Shown: positions 44,580 through 55,579 of the stretch, piece by piece
Position numbering within the stretch: position 1 is the first letter of the stretch
Layout: each line of letters starts with the position of its first letter
NCBI GenBank assembly: GCA_903813345.2
Contig: CAIIXF020000003.1
Coordinates: forward strand, 1,381,609-1,445,608
Origin: Owenia fusiformis
Lineage: Eukaryota > Annelida > Polychaeta > Sabellida > Oweniidae
Length of the DNA stretch: 64,000 nt
Reading direction: 5' to 3'
The notes under the pieces: generated by a model
What the model saw: the letters and a program-made list of their open reading frames with translations, nothing else
The model's database searches: none
Told to the model about the DNA's origin: nothing
Position numbers and translations under genes: made by a program

Positions 44580-46690
44580 TGTATAAGAAAAGTTAGCCAT
44601 TTGAATGGTGTTACCATACACCAGTTGATCCTAATAATAAGGTAAATGTGCTTATAAGTGGATGGAATCTATGGAGGGTGTTGATAATTAAAGTATAAGG
44701 AATCTATCTGAAATAACAAGAGGATGAAACATTTTATCTCCTCAGGATTTTAAATTTACACTGAAGAAAAATACTTTGATATTTGGTAGATACAGCCTCT
44801 TCTGATGATGTATACACGTTTTTTGCTTTTTATAATGGATATTTCAAGAAAAATAGATCAAACATTCAATAAATATATGACATTTTTATTCTTCTGGATA
44901 TGGCACAAATGTAGAAATACAGAAAAGATAATTTAGAACATAAATTCACGCAAAAATTACCCAATAAACGAGATGACTAGGTTAAAATTAGAAGAGGATG
45001 TTTCTCTGGATAATGTGGGATGTGTTCCATCTTGGTCGTCAAGCGCTATGTTACTGAGGTGTTGAATAGTCATATGCACTCTGTGGAACTTGACTGGGAT
45101 CTAGTGGGTAACATAAATAGCCAACATAAATATTGTAGAATGGATATAATTCTTTGATAAGATTGCCTGCTAGATTTGATTCCCCATTTAAAATACAATA
45201 TATAAAGTGTTTTGATATTGAGTTTAAACATTGTGCAGGTAATTACAAAAATGATGTATTACCCTTGATGTATTGACAAAAATAGTCATAAATTTTGGTA
45301 ATATTGTCTTGACTTTTACATGTATAGAAAAAGAGGTGTTTGATAAATTATGTTTCATTGCAGTAAATAGGTTTTCTTCTCAGAATTGGTGTTTACTACG
45401 AACATGTTTCTCTGGACTCAGGTGATCACTTTGCACAGGTATACATTAGAGACAGGTGTTCACTAGAATAAGACATCAACCAGCAAAATTGTATACTGAA
45501 ACTGTAACCGAGAAACCACTGTTGACAGAGACAGACTCCTTCACTTTAGATGATGCTAATTTGTTAATTATATAACATTTGGCACAAAAGTTCTCCACCA
45601 GGTGATTTTCTTCTTCGTTAGGGTTTTTTGAAATGTGTGATTTTGTCCTTTACATGTGCTATTGTTATAATCAACACAATATCAGGACAGTGTCTTTTTG
45701 AAAGGGGATATTGGCATTATGAATCTGGATTTTTAAATGACTTATGTTATCCCCACTCTAGGCTATTCTCGACACCTCAACCTGTTTCTTTACAGAGTAA
45801 ACATGTTTTACTAATCCATTTGATTGCTCATGTGGAATTCTTTTGGCAAGTAAAGCAAAGGAGGAGGGAAATTAGTGCAACTGATTTCGGATAGTCATGT
45901 ACTTTTATTAACTGAGCAGGGTGCAGCTTGTGCTAGTGGTCCATCAGCAGGCTCAACCTGTTGCTTCACACATATATTTATCATTCTAAATTAACACATG
46001 ATATCCTAACAACCAGTCAATCTAATTTGGCATTATAATATCAGTGATTGGAAGTATTGAAATATGAAGCAATGAGGACTTGATGCAGTTTGTGAGAACA
46101 CAGAGGACCCAACAGATAACTGATACTCATCTACTAACAAATATTAGGATTAGGGTCGAAGCTGGATGACACACAACAGTTCAGTTAGCCATCTTTTTAA
46201 GTAACAATATTATGGTTATGTTGCCTTGAAGTTTTCTTAATGAGTAACTACATCTCAGATAAAGTGTGTTACCCAGTCTGGCAACAATAAACACCATAAA
46301 CTGTTAAACATATGAAATTTACCTTGACCTTAGGCTTGATATGAACTTTTGCTAATGTTCACATTGTCTAAAATGCCTACGGAGGCCTCCGTTAGATTGC
46401 TTGCAATCTTAAATTTCTAGTTATTCAATAATCCATTTAATTTGAAAACATATTAATGTCTACTGTTTTAGTCCATGTAAATACAGGTAAATCCACACTT
46501 ATATTTAACGAGCAAACATAGTCATTCAGCAAAATATATTACAATTGGAACAAATGTATTCAAAACACCTATCAGACTCGGCCAAAACCTGAGAAATGCA
46601 ATGAAAATGAAAAACATTCAGGCACTTTAAACATATAATAAAAAGATACCCCCACCATTATAAAAAATATCTATGCAAATTAATAATAAA
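44580..46690. other. No gene seen; one short double palindrome
   Basis: About 2.1 kb without convincing exons. At 46378-46412 two adjacent palindromes occur: CGGAGGCCTCCG, then AGATTGC-TT-GCAATCT. Confidence 0.4.
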
Positions 46691-46699
46691 TTTCAGCAA

Positions 46700-46800
46700 C
46701 AGATCTTGACATGTCGTTCTTGAGTTAAGCACTGTACAGCACTTGCAGTTCCACCTTAAATCTTGTCATGTGCCCATCACATTCAGGTAGGTGGTCCGAA
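46700..46800 (-). CDS. Candidate short exon
   Basis: Following CATTTTAAATTCAG, the minus frame reads MDFGSDSDHLPECDGHMTRF then KVELQVLYSA-stop. A donor-like AAG|GTGGAA lies within. It is in phase with the next exon upstream (47160-47286). Acidic N-terminal part. Confidence 0.35.
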
Positions 46801-47159
46801 TCAGAGCCAAAATCCATCTGAATTTAAAATGTAATCAAATTGAATCAAAAAAGACTTGGTAAAACAATATATTTAAATAGCGCAAATAAAGTCATGACTG
46901 AATCTGATAATGGAAGTAAAAATCATTGGAAAAATAAACCATTTACTTTATTATAATTTGTGTAATCAAGTATATTAATATACCATTAATATATGCTGAC
47001 TGATCTACATTGACTATTCTTTTAATAACCTTTTGAATCATGTTTGCAATTACATATGCCAATATTTTATAGTCATAAATACCTAGAATCTTTGATTTGT
47101 TCCCAAAAAGTTTTATGAAATAAAAAATAATTGTTAATTGTTTATAATAGTCAATTTAC

Positions 47160-47286
47160 CTGGGTAACTTGGTCAAATGTGATATTTGGGTCTCTTTCTC
47201 TTCGAAGCATGGCATCCAGCTCTGCCTGTTCGGCCTCTATTTTCTCATATATCCGTGAGAGGCCCTTCATCTCCTCAGAACTTCAG
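47160..47286 (-). CDS. Internal exon with coiled coil
   Basis: The minus frame EEMKGLSRIYEKIEAEQAEL then DAMLRRERDPNITFDQVTQ is open between an acceptor (ATTTTTCAG, with a nearby alternative AAG) and a good donor (CAG|GTAAAT). Strong heptad pattern. Likely neighbour of the 46.8-kb exon. Confidence 0.5.
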
Positions 47287-47479
47287 CTGAAAAATATGCC
47301 ATAACATGACTAATTAGCTATCTTTCTAATAAATATATAGAAGTTGCGAGTCTTGTCTTTATTTAGTTTTAAATTGGTTTCTTCAAATAAGGGTTACAAT
47401 ACCAAAAGATAAAGAAACAAATGCCTAATGCTCTATTAATTCATGTTTATTTTTCTGCTTCCTGAAACCCTACAAACTG

Positions 47480-47907
47480 AAACAGTCAAATGCCTCTGGT
47501 GGAGGGTAGTGCTAACTTTTGCCCAACGAATCCCCCATGCTGCAAGAGCAAGTTGCTTATAGGCAATGTGCTTCATCTTCCTGGAAGAATCACCTTTGAA
47601 GTCATGGGGATACTGCTTCTTAAATGTCCTCCATGCATTAATAAGCGTCAGTCTATTGATGCATAGCCCGTGGAACCCAGGGTTCAGAGTAATACATCTT
47701 GGAACTGCAAAAAACTTCCTGAAGGAGCATGGGTTGATGATTTAGGCCCATCACCTCAGGGATGCTGTTACAGCACACATTCTCCTCTCGACGGTCCATA
47801 GACTGGCAATTCCCAGATGTGAACTTGGAAGGAAATAGTAAATATTTCCCAAGTTTGAAAAATTCAGTTGCAAAATATATTGGTAATTTTTTGTATCTTC
47901 TGATCAT
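47480..47907 (-). pseudogene. P2X7 ballast-like domain protein, copy 2
   Basis: It has the same architecture as 32.9-33.4 kb. Minus-strand pieces: GNCQSM, RREENVCCNS. After a frame change come RCITLNPGFHGLCINRLTLI, KMKHIAYKQLALAAWGI, and then after another shift a degraded L-P-S-like end. The first Cys of the C-x-C-G-x-C knot is lost (FTSGNC), and the terminal I-R-x-x-[FY]-P is missing, so it is more decayed than copy 1. Lies upstream of a coiled-coil exon on the same strand. Confidence 0.65.
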
Positions 47908-48232
47908 AAACTATGATTACCATTCATGAATATTAAAGGACCTAGAAATAACTTGACAAAACTAAGAATTAGGGCACATAAATTATATATTTATTCAATT
48001 CAAAAAGTATACAGTAGTTACAGTAGTCCCTGCCTAGCGCACTTTGCATTAAAGGCTAGCATTTCAAGTTATACATAAAACAAAAATTAGGGAAGGCGAG
48101 TGAGGAAGTGCCAGTAAGCTTAAATACCAACAGTAAATCTGGAAGAAATGAATTAAATTATACTAGAAACAAATTCAACAAACTTATCTTTTAATTCAGA
48201 ATCCTTGCCAAGTGAAGGGGACTTTTGAATTA

Positions 48233-48789
48233 TTAGAGATTCAATTTTTCTTGTCCATTAAGTGGGGTCCAAAGGTTTTGCTGTTCGAGGGATTCTTCAA
48301 GGTTCTTTCTTTGAGTAGAATGGCGCTTGCAATGCAGAATTAAATGTTTTTGGGTTGCACTCTTACCACAAACACATAGGTTAGATGTGTTAGGAAAATT
48401 ATGGGCAAACTTTTGTAATTCAAAATAAAGTCCACATCTAATTCTGTTTTGGATAATTTCTTGTTTTCGAGACAGATTTAGTTTTGAAGTTGTATTGAAG
48501 TCAGTGTATTTTAAAGTTTTGTTTTTGATTTTACTTTTGACCATTGCGATGGTTCGAATAGACCTATCTTCTGGAGATAACCTATTCCATTCAGAAATTA
48601 ATTGCAATACTGGTGCTTTATTAAGTCCAGTGCTTGATTTTGCGGGTATTTCGAAAGGTCTATGGGTTCTAAGGGCCCTTCTTTGCTCAGATTTATAACG
48701 GTCAAAAAGTTCAATGATATAATCAGGTGCCATATTTTTACAAATCTTAAATATGATAATGCGATCTTTATCTCTTCTTGTGGATTCAA
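48233..48789 (-). pseudogene. LINE ORF2 C-terminal end
   Basis: A 166-codon open minus frame ends with CVCGKSATQKHLILHCKRHS. The C-x-C-G-x(7)-H-x-[IL]-x-x-C block is the C-terminal zinc-knuckle-like element found after the RT/thumb in CR1/Jockey/BovB-type LINEs. Upstream are helical pieces (LISEWNRLSPEDRSIRTIAM and SRKQEIIQNRIRCGLYF) with the W-N-x-L-[PS] signature. The start codon assigned by the frame is arbitrary; the protein would begin far upstream. Confidence 0.65.
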
Positions 48790-49270
48790 GTGGCTTCCAC
48801 TTTAGACAATTAAGATTTTAAGATTAAGATTAGTATTTGATCCGTGTAGAGCTCCTGAGTCTTCCACCCTCATTGGCCATCTTACCCTATTTAGTCCTCT
48901 CTCTAAAAGATAACCAAGATTGTGGTTTAGTCCAAATTTCGGCTTTTCGTCATCACTTGTGTACCTTTGGACACCCTTTTCTAGTAGAAAGAACTTCTCT
49001 ACTTTAAATAAGTCATTTATTTAGTGATAAGTCTTCATTAGCACTAACTTCTCTTGCTGTTAATACAAGATTACCAAGTCTTCTCATGTCAGATCTTGCT
49101 ACTTTATGAATTTCAGGCACTTGAAATAATTTTATAAAGAGTGGCAGTAATGTGATTGTAGGTGCCGATATTACCAGCAATGCATGAACACCAACCAAAG
49201 CATCCTCTGACATTACACTTAAACAGTTTATATGTGTTGCAATCATGATATAAAATTGTCCGTACAAAGT
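48790..49270 (-). pseudogene. Further LINE-like coding remnant
   Basis: Minus-strand pieces such as KVEKFFLLEKGVQRYTSDDE, KPKFGLNHNLGYLLERGLNR and RVEDSGALHGSNTN, plus LGNLVLTAREVSANEDLSL in another frame. Protein-like and upstream of the LINE tail, but no motif allows a firm assignment. Confidence 0.3.
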
Positions 49271-49642
49271 CTGCCAGAGGGAATAAACCTTCTGTTCTTT
49301 GTATTTTTCTATATAGGTACCAAAGTCTTAAGAGTGCAGAGTAGAAGAGAATACTTTTACCAAGTTCAACATTAGGCCAAGATTTGATATTGAGTCATAT
49401 CATAATGAATTTCCAATAAAATACTAGGCTAATCCTGTAGCTGACTGGCCTTTGCTGCACTCATGAATTTGAGGTCAGTTTTAGTTTCTTCTTTAGTTTA
49501 GGAAAATTAGCAAAATATGATTGTGATTGAAACCTTTCAGTATACTCTTAATGGTGGAAGTGGACACATTCATTCTATAACTGTCATCTTTTTTTCATCC
49601 ACAGATGCAGGGTGGGCCATTTTTTCGTTAGATTACTTACCC

Positions 49643-49723
49643 GCAAATTGTTCTTGTTGTTTGACCTCTAAAGAGCATTCTCCTGCTGTTTTGCAACTGG
49701 AAACTCATTTTCAAGAGTCATAG
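49643..49723 (-). CDS. Candidate short first exon
   Basis: ATG at 49723 opens MTLENEFPVAKQQENAL. After one shift follows EVKQQEQFAG, ending at a strong donor (GCGG|GTAAGTAAT). Gln/Glu-rich. It could equally be chance. Confidence 0.25.
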
Positions 49724-49739
49724 CTCAAGACATGATCAC

Positions 49740-50159
49740 CAGCAAAAAAAGATTTGTCTGCTCTATTACTCCTAACCTTGGTTAAGAAACATGCAATGTG
49801 AATAGACGTGACATTCCCTCCTAGGCAAAACCATACAGGTAATCAGAGTGATGAATGTGTCCTTACCTCAAAATGAAGTCATTTACATATATTTTGGTAA
49901 CGTATCTATTTTGAAGGATGTAGGAATGGCATAATTAAATTGGCAATGAACTCACAACTTTTTCACTTGGCACCTTTTGAGGTGGATCCCGGCTATGGCA
50001 TTAATGGTTGAGAAATAGGGATCGAAACCAGCCATAGTTTTCTCCTGATGACCATTGTGAATTGTTGTGTTTTATGGATTATGATGACGGCTTTGCGAAC
50101 GGATGTTGACCCTTTGAATTGCCTATGGACTTCGAGACTGGATTTTATCTATCCCACAT
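49740..50159. other. No gene seen
   Basis: No exon or element end was recognised. Confidence 0.35.
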
Positions 50160-50385
50160 CATTTGAGACTGAATACTCTTTTATGAGTACTAGTATCTAC
50201 AACTATCTTTTTGATGTTATGAGTATTGGCTATCAATTTTTTCAATTTTTCTTCAACATGTATTGTAATGACTTCAGTATGAATGAAATGTCCCTTGGTG
50301 TTCTGGTCCTGGATTGTGATATTGGTTCTCGATTGGAGGGGGGAGGGTGATGTTAGACATTGTTTCTTTTCACGTTAGATTATGG
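50160..50385. repeat. Dispersed repeat, partner at 43.67-43.87 kb
   Basis: Second copy of the ATTTGAGACTGAATACTCTT-to-GGAGGGTGATGTTAGACAT block. The plus-strand open frame crossing it (50048-50350) is not supported by the other copy, where it is broken. Confidence 0.85.
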
Positions 50386-51165
50386 TTTTGGGATATATAG
50401 GGTCTACTTTTCTTATGACAGATTAACACTTACATTTTGCTTTTCTTGTTGGGTTTCTTTAAAGTTTTTAGTCACCCTTCCCTTTGGCATTTGTGCTTAT
50501 ATATTCCTTCTTCGAACCAAATTACCTTTGACATTTTATTCTACATAATTTTGTTGATGCACCTTCCAGTTTAAAAGTCCCCCGTTTGACCTTTCAAAGT
50601 CAAGCATAGAACCATAAGTCTAACAAATGCTGAGGTATTTCATCTTTGTTCAGTGTTATGACAGTATTAGAAGCCTTACTTCATACATAGTGAGTTGCTG
50701 GTGACATCTTCAAGTAAATGTGTACTATTTATACTACATGTACATGGCTAGTTTTCAAGTTCTTCAAATCAAATGACAAATACAGATTTGATAGATTATT
50801 ATTATATCTAAGTAGACGTATATCTAAATGTCTAAATGGGAATATTTTGTTTATGACTGAGACTGACTTACATTTTACTTTATAACTCAGTAGGGGCTGC
50901 TATCTGAAAAATAGAGTAAACAATTATGACATAGGACCATGTACTTTGTAAACTGTTTACGTTTTTGAACTTTACAAAAGCCTTAATGTACTGATTGGAA
51001 TATACATTGCTGCCCCCTGAGGTAGAGAAGCTCATTATCATCTTTGGTTCAAATATACCTCATGTTTCCAACAAGCACAGGGTATCAATTTAAACTACAT
51101 TCATAATACTCAATGTTTTGTAATTTTATAGTAAGAAGCATATTAATATTAAAAAAGCATGTCTT
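50386..51165. repeat. No gene seen; dispersed repeat 50764-50900
   Basis: The only recognised feature is the second copy of the 30.06-kb repeat (TCAAATCAAATGACAAATAC through ATAACTCAGTAGG). Confidence 0.5.
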
Positions 51166-51169
51166 TTCC

Positions 51170-51490
51170 AGTTGCTGCAGGTATTGGGTGGTGTAAGATG
51201 GTCGAACAAGAATGGTTATTTCTTCATTGGTAGCCATGTCAGTGATTTCCAATGAGTGTCCCCACCAACAGCGTTAAGGCATCCCTTGTTTTTGCCAGAC
51301 CGAGATGGTGTTATTCCTCAAGCTGATCATGCAATGTATTGAAGGCAAATACTGAACTCTCAAGAGCACACACGTCTACTTTCTCTAGCCTATGAATGTG
51401 ATCCCAATGATATTTGACCAGAACTTCCTTCTCATGCCGTTGGGTGTTTGGGTCAGGGGTCCTATAAGGTCTACTATCAGGGTACTATCA
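51170..51490 (-). pseudogene. Unrecognised coding run
   Basis: Minus-strand reading: PYRTPDPNTQRHEKEVLVKY then HWDHIHRLEKVDVCALESSV and FAFNTLHDQLEE-stop. After a shift follow ITDMATNEEITILVRPSYTT and QYLQQ. The composition is clearly protein-like, with an acidic/aromatic core. I do not recognise the family. Confidence 0.45.
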
Positions 51491-51784
51491 GGGTTTGGAG
51501 TGAAGTGAAAAGGTTAAAAGCGTTTGGAGTGAAGATCTGTTTTTCTTTGGGGGTATCCTAACATATAGACCTTGTTAGTGATCACTTCCCAAGCTGTGTT
51601 TAGACATTTTGGATGTTGTAGCGCTAAATTTGCCAAATAAAAGTTCAAATTTTTCTAAGAATAACTAAGTAATTTGAATATTTTCTTCTAAATTATGAAC
51701 CACGTAATTTCGATTATAAGCCACCATTTTGTATGCTACCAATGATGCTAAAATCTGTTTGAACTTCTAACCTTCATTGCTTCG

Positions 51785-51990
51785 TAGATTTCCCCTTAGT
51801 GGAGAGGTATTCCCTGATGAGGTCCTTTTTTCGGGGCTTTTACAACCGTCAAACTGTGTGTCCGGACTGGCGCATTATCAGTTTGGCCACTAATTCTAGC
51901 ATAAGGCAATTTATTTTCCCTCAACAATGCACATGCGATAATTCGTGTATTGGAATTTATACCCTGTTTGTTCGGTAGCCATGTTTTCCA
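51785..51990 (-). pseudogene. Unrecognised coding run, probably same gene
   Basis: Uninterrupted minus frame: HWKTWLPNKQGINSNTRIIA then CALLRENKLPYARISGQTDN, APVRTHSLTVVKAPKKGPHQ and GIPLH before a stop. Neither frame nor composition is decayed over about 60 codons, which stands out here. Mixed hydrophobic core then a basic tail. Family unrecognised. Confidence 0.5.
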
Positions 51991-52399
51991 ATGGTCTGCT
52001 TTAACATTCTAGAATGCCATAGCTTGATTCTCTTGTGAGGTAATATAATATGAAGTAAATTGGAATAATTAGAATGACTGAAGAAAAATGGTATCATGTA
52101 GCTACAGTTCAACTGAGCTTTTTTGACATCAGCCTCCTTTGCTATATCATTTAGATTAATGATTATCATATAGCATTGACACTAAAATTCACAATTCTGC
52201 TTGGAATGTTGGCATCAATGTGCCTTTGAATTGTTCTATCAAACTAAGATATACATGTGTCTGTTTGAAGTAAATTAGCCTTCCTCTCGGTTTGTTATAT
52301 AATTATGTTGGTTATATAGTACTTATGTGGGAGACATAGAACACTTCAACATCTGTGTCACTGCTGTGTATAACCATCTGCTGCTTGGATAGAATGGAG

Positions 52400-52520
52400 T
52401 AGCATTCTTATGTCCCCCTTCTCGTAGGAGCATGCCAGCTCTGGAGCTTGTTTTACAATGACCAAGAGTGGATGCAGTTCTGATGTCCTTGGTATGAAAT
52501 ATTTGTTTGCAACAGCTATA
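52400..52520 (-). pseudogene. HEEADT-type region remnant, second locus
   Basis: Minus-strand pieces PELACSYEKGDIRMLLHSIQ and, in a shifted frame, QMVIHSSDTDVEVFYVSHI. This is the order C-x-[HY]-E-[EK]-[AG]-D-[TI]-R-[ML]-L-L-H followed by [IV]-[IV]-x-S-x-D-T-D-V-x-V of the same family as 11.5 kb, and it covers the D-T-D-V part missing there. The acidic and His positions are partly replaced and the frame is broken. Confidence 0.55.
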
Positions 52521-52609
52521 ATATATTATATAATTCTGCTCTTAATATGTTGTGCATTTAAATCAGTACATCAATAAATTATCTTTTTTTCAAAATCCTA
52601 CAATAGATT

Positions 52610-52735
52610 TAAATGACAAAAACATACCCTCTGATGCACATATCTTGGTAAATGCATCTCTGCCTGTCCATTTGAGTTCTTGTTTTATTTGCAACACAAC
52701 CTCATATAAAGGGTCATTTCTGAAATTTGTCTAAT
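52610..52735 (-). pseudogene. Coding remnant upstream of the 52.4-kb HEEADT region
   Basis: Minus frame FRNDPLYEVVLQIKQELKWT then GRDAFTKICASEGMFLSF is open between stops. Protein-like, likely an exon of the same element gene. Confidence 0.4.
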
Positions 52736-53022
52736 GTCATCCTGATTTATTCATTCCCTATAATAATTTTCTGATTGTCATCTGATTCTTAGGATAAGGG
52801 ATCAAGTATTTTCTTAACACGGAGCACCATATGCAAAAATAACTGTCAATTTTTTTACCAGTAGCCATTGAACAACAGGAATTATTGTTCTAATTCAGAT
52901 TCATCAATCTGATTGTTGCACACTCATATAAATGAGTGTTGACAAACCTCAATACATATACATTTCAAACAGAAATTAGAAGCAAACATGTTATTCTATA
53001 TGAAAATGTTAATAGTTTTAAG

Positions 53023-53450
53023 GAGCAGCAGGCCTCTTTGTGCTAATGTCAATCAATCAATACAGTCTTGTTAGGCTGAGCCTGTTTCGCAATTATATTG
53101 TCCGTAACTTGTTCTAGATTGGATGGTTCTTGGATGACGCTAGGCCGTGTGTTGTAATTACACCCATGTATTGGCTGCCTAGTGGTTATTACTGGTGCCG
53201 GAACTGGCATTTTGGAAACTGTGCACCCAAATTGCTTATTATAATCCGAATACTATCCAATGTAGGGGTATTAGGTGCTGACCTTGCAGCTGTCAACTCC
53301 GCTTGTTTGAGATGTTACGAGTGCATTTGAGGTAGATGCACCATCATCCTCGGGTACTTCTTCTACATGCGGTGCACATTCCTACTCAATTTCTAGGAGG
53401 CTTATTGAGCACTCCTTCGATTAAGCGTCACCTAGAGTTATGATTGGAAT
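53023..53450 (-). repeat. Pro-rich element ORF, copy 2 (partner 41.46-41.90 kb)
   Basis: About 97 percent identical to copy 1. It lacks the 3' end of the 41.35-kb ORF and the 42-kb exons, so only the internal segment was copied. A 4-bp AATC insertion (CAATCAATCAATAC) distinguishes it. Confidence 0.85.
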
Positions 53451-53459
53451 TAGAATAGA

Positions 53460-54900
53460 ATTATTGTTACAATGTAGTTGTTATAGTTAATATTGTATGT
53501 TGTTGAGAGTTGACTTGAGTTGACCTGAATTATCTGTATCCACTTGATTTTTCAAAGTTATAATTTAAAAGGAGGCTATTTAAATTTCATTTTTAGTCTT
53601 TAAAGACACTGAATATCCCCATCATGAGTCATGTCTGATAATTCTCATTGTTCTTCATTTCTGTCACATTATCCAATCTTTCATGTTAGTATATATGCCA
53701 GCAATTCATGCAGTCGAACTCATATCTTTCAGATGTTATACTAATAGTTGAGCAGACTGTATGGAAAAATAATTAATTCGAAACAAGTTTCAAGATCTTC
53801 ATTCTTTTCATTTTCTGATAGTGTTCTGTATATTTAAAAGAAATGTAAATAATGACTTCTGTTATTTGGAAATGAGATGACTTGATTCTTCAATATTTGC
53901 AGTCATTATTTTCATTGAATTTGTGGGATAACTTGTTTTGCTACCTTCAGTGCAGCTATTTGTTGAAGTTGCCATTTTGCTCAAAAGTAGTGTGAAGGAA
54001 ATTGAGATATCACACAGTGTGGAAGTTGAGTTTTGGGTTATACTTGCCTGATAGGCAATTGGTATTGGGTTTATACTTGCCTTGCCAATTTTTGGGTTGC
54101 CAACATTTGGCAAGGGCAAATGTTTTTATACTTGTCATTGTAGCCTAATAACTTGCTGTTGCGCATACATAGTATTATAATGAAATTAAACTGACTATCA
54201 TAGTATCTAATCAGCCTCATTTTCTACTAGTACTACATGTATTTGTTCAGGTTCTACTTCTTCTGCAAGAAGGTCATAAAAATACTACATTTATAAGTCA
54301 TCATCCTTATCCATTATTGTCATGATATTCTTTTTTTTCATATTGTCATTGACTTGTTTTTCACTCAGTTCATGGAGACGCTGATGCGTATAGTACATAG
54401 TCCAACTACTTGGGCCATATCAAAACCAATACAAACATACAGAAGGCCTAAACAAAAATTGTTTAAATTTTAGAACAAATGTGTTATTGGTTATATAACA
54501 TGTTACTAGTATAACTGTATAATTCAGTGCAGTGATATTGAATATTGTGTAAATCTGACACACATTCCCACATAGCTAGGTAATGTCTAACAATGGTTAA
54601 AAATATTAGATCAAGAGAGAAATTGCCTGCTGGGAATATGATTAATTTCCAAAGCTATGAATAATGTCATTTTGATTTCAGTTGGACCTTGAAGGGTACC
54701 CATCACTTTGTCCATAATGAGTTCAGGCCTAGTGTACTTGTACTCAGGATGGGATAGTAACTACAATGATAATCAAAGGTACATAATATACACAGTTTTT
54801 GCCAAAGAAAACAAAGAGGAAAACATTTTTTCATGCATCTTTAATATATCTGCACCCCAAATGGCTTCTGGTGTCCATTTTTTAACGAAAAATTATGAAA
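53460..54900. other. Mostly no gene; one possible terminal exon
   Basis: The only candidate is a short minus-strand run at 54258-54205 after ACCTTCTTGCAG, reading EVEPEQIHVVLVENEAD-stop. The 53862-54119 open frame shows no motif. Confidence 0.35.
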
Positions 54901-54929
54901 ATATTAGGTAAATATAAGGTTTTCCCAAC

Positions 54930-55080
54930 TTTTAAATACATGATTTTTGCGTGACATAATCTCAAAATAATGCGTGTTTTGCATGACATTTATCAGTCAC
55001 GCAAAAATTTGTGCGTGACTCCTATTTTTCCAGCAAATTCGTGTCAATCACGCCTAATGCGTGAGGGATGACAGGGCTGG
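54930..55080. repeat. GCGTGAC repeat, copy 1 (partner 63.87-64.0 kb)
   Basis: Spaced GCGTGAC(A/T) words and reverse complements GTCACGC recur, with CAGCAAATTCGTG and GATGACAGGGCTG at the right. The end of the window carries a diverged copy in the same orientation (CAGCAAATGCGTGAC, GTTGACAGGCCTG). Confidence 0.7.
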
Positions 55081-55139
55081 ATCCACCTCCTGATAAAAAT
55101 TAGATTTGCTGTAATAATGAAAACACATGAATCAATTTC

Positions 55140-55493
55140 TTACTTTGATAGGTCCATATTCCAATGGAATAGCTCTGACTTTGCCATGTTGTACAGGTTG
55201 GTTGTTTCATAGTGAAGTCCTTTAGAAACACCGCTGAATGCACTCTGGTATAAAGCCGTTTCAATGGCCTTGATTGACGTTTCATTTATATCTCCTTCAT
55301 TTAATCCATACACTTTAAGATACTTCATGTAGTCTCTAGTAGCAGTTTGAATATATTTTCTATAAGTTTTCACTGCTTTTTTCACATCTTCATCCAGTTT
55401 TGGATACATTTTAAATCTTGAATTTTGGAAATTTTTAACTTTTGCTACTTTATTACCTCCAAATTGGAAGAATTTTGAAGAGTTAAAAAACAT
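55140..55493 (-). CDS. 117-codon ORF, helical, unknown function
   Basis: Opens MFFNSSKFFQFGG, then after a possible GGAG|GTAATA site KMYPKLDEDVKKAVKTYRKY, IQTATRDYMKYLKVYGLNEG and GVSKGLHYETTNLYNMAKSE. It is the longest intact non-repeat frame on this strand outside the LINE. Strongly helical and Lys/Tyr-rich. It directly follows the MULE remnant and could be an element accessory ORF. No known domain recognised. Confidence 0.45.
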   Translation of the reverse strand: MFFNSSKFFQFGGNKVAKVKNFQNSRFKMYPKLDEDVKKAVKTYRKYIQTATRDYMKYLKVYGLNEGDINETSIKAIETALYQSAFSGVSKGLHYETTNLYNMAKSELFHWNMDLSK

Positions 55494-55579
55494 TACCAGG
55501 ATTTAGACAGTGCAATTTGTGACGTTGTTGTCCAGTGTAGTTTGCTACAGCGCACCTAGCGGATGGCGCGTCATATCAA

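Noticed and set aside
45628-45894. Plus-strand frame resembling a signal-peptide protein
   Set aside because: The start is TTG, not ATG; no downstream support or conserved residues; the apparent signal peptide is AT-rich hydrophobic noise.
50048-50350. 100-residue plus-strand frame
   Set aside because: Covers a dispersed repeat whose other copy (43.7 kb) does not keep the frame.
53862-54119. 85-residue minus-strand Ser/Thr-rich frame
   Set aside because: Low complexity and no supporting splice sites or homologous copy.
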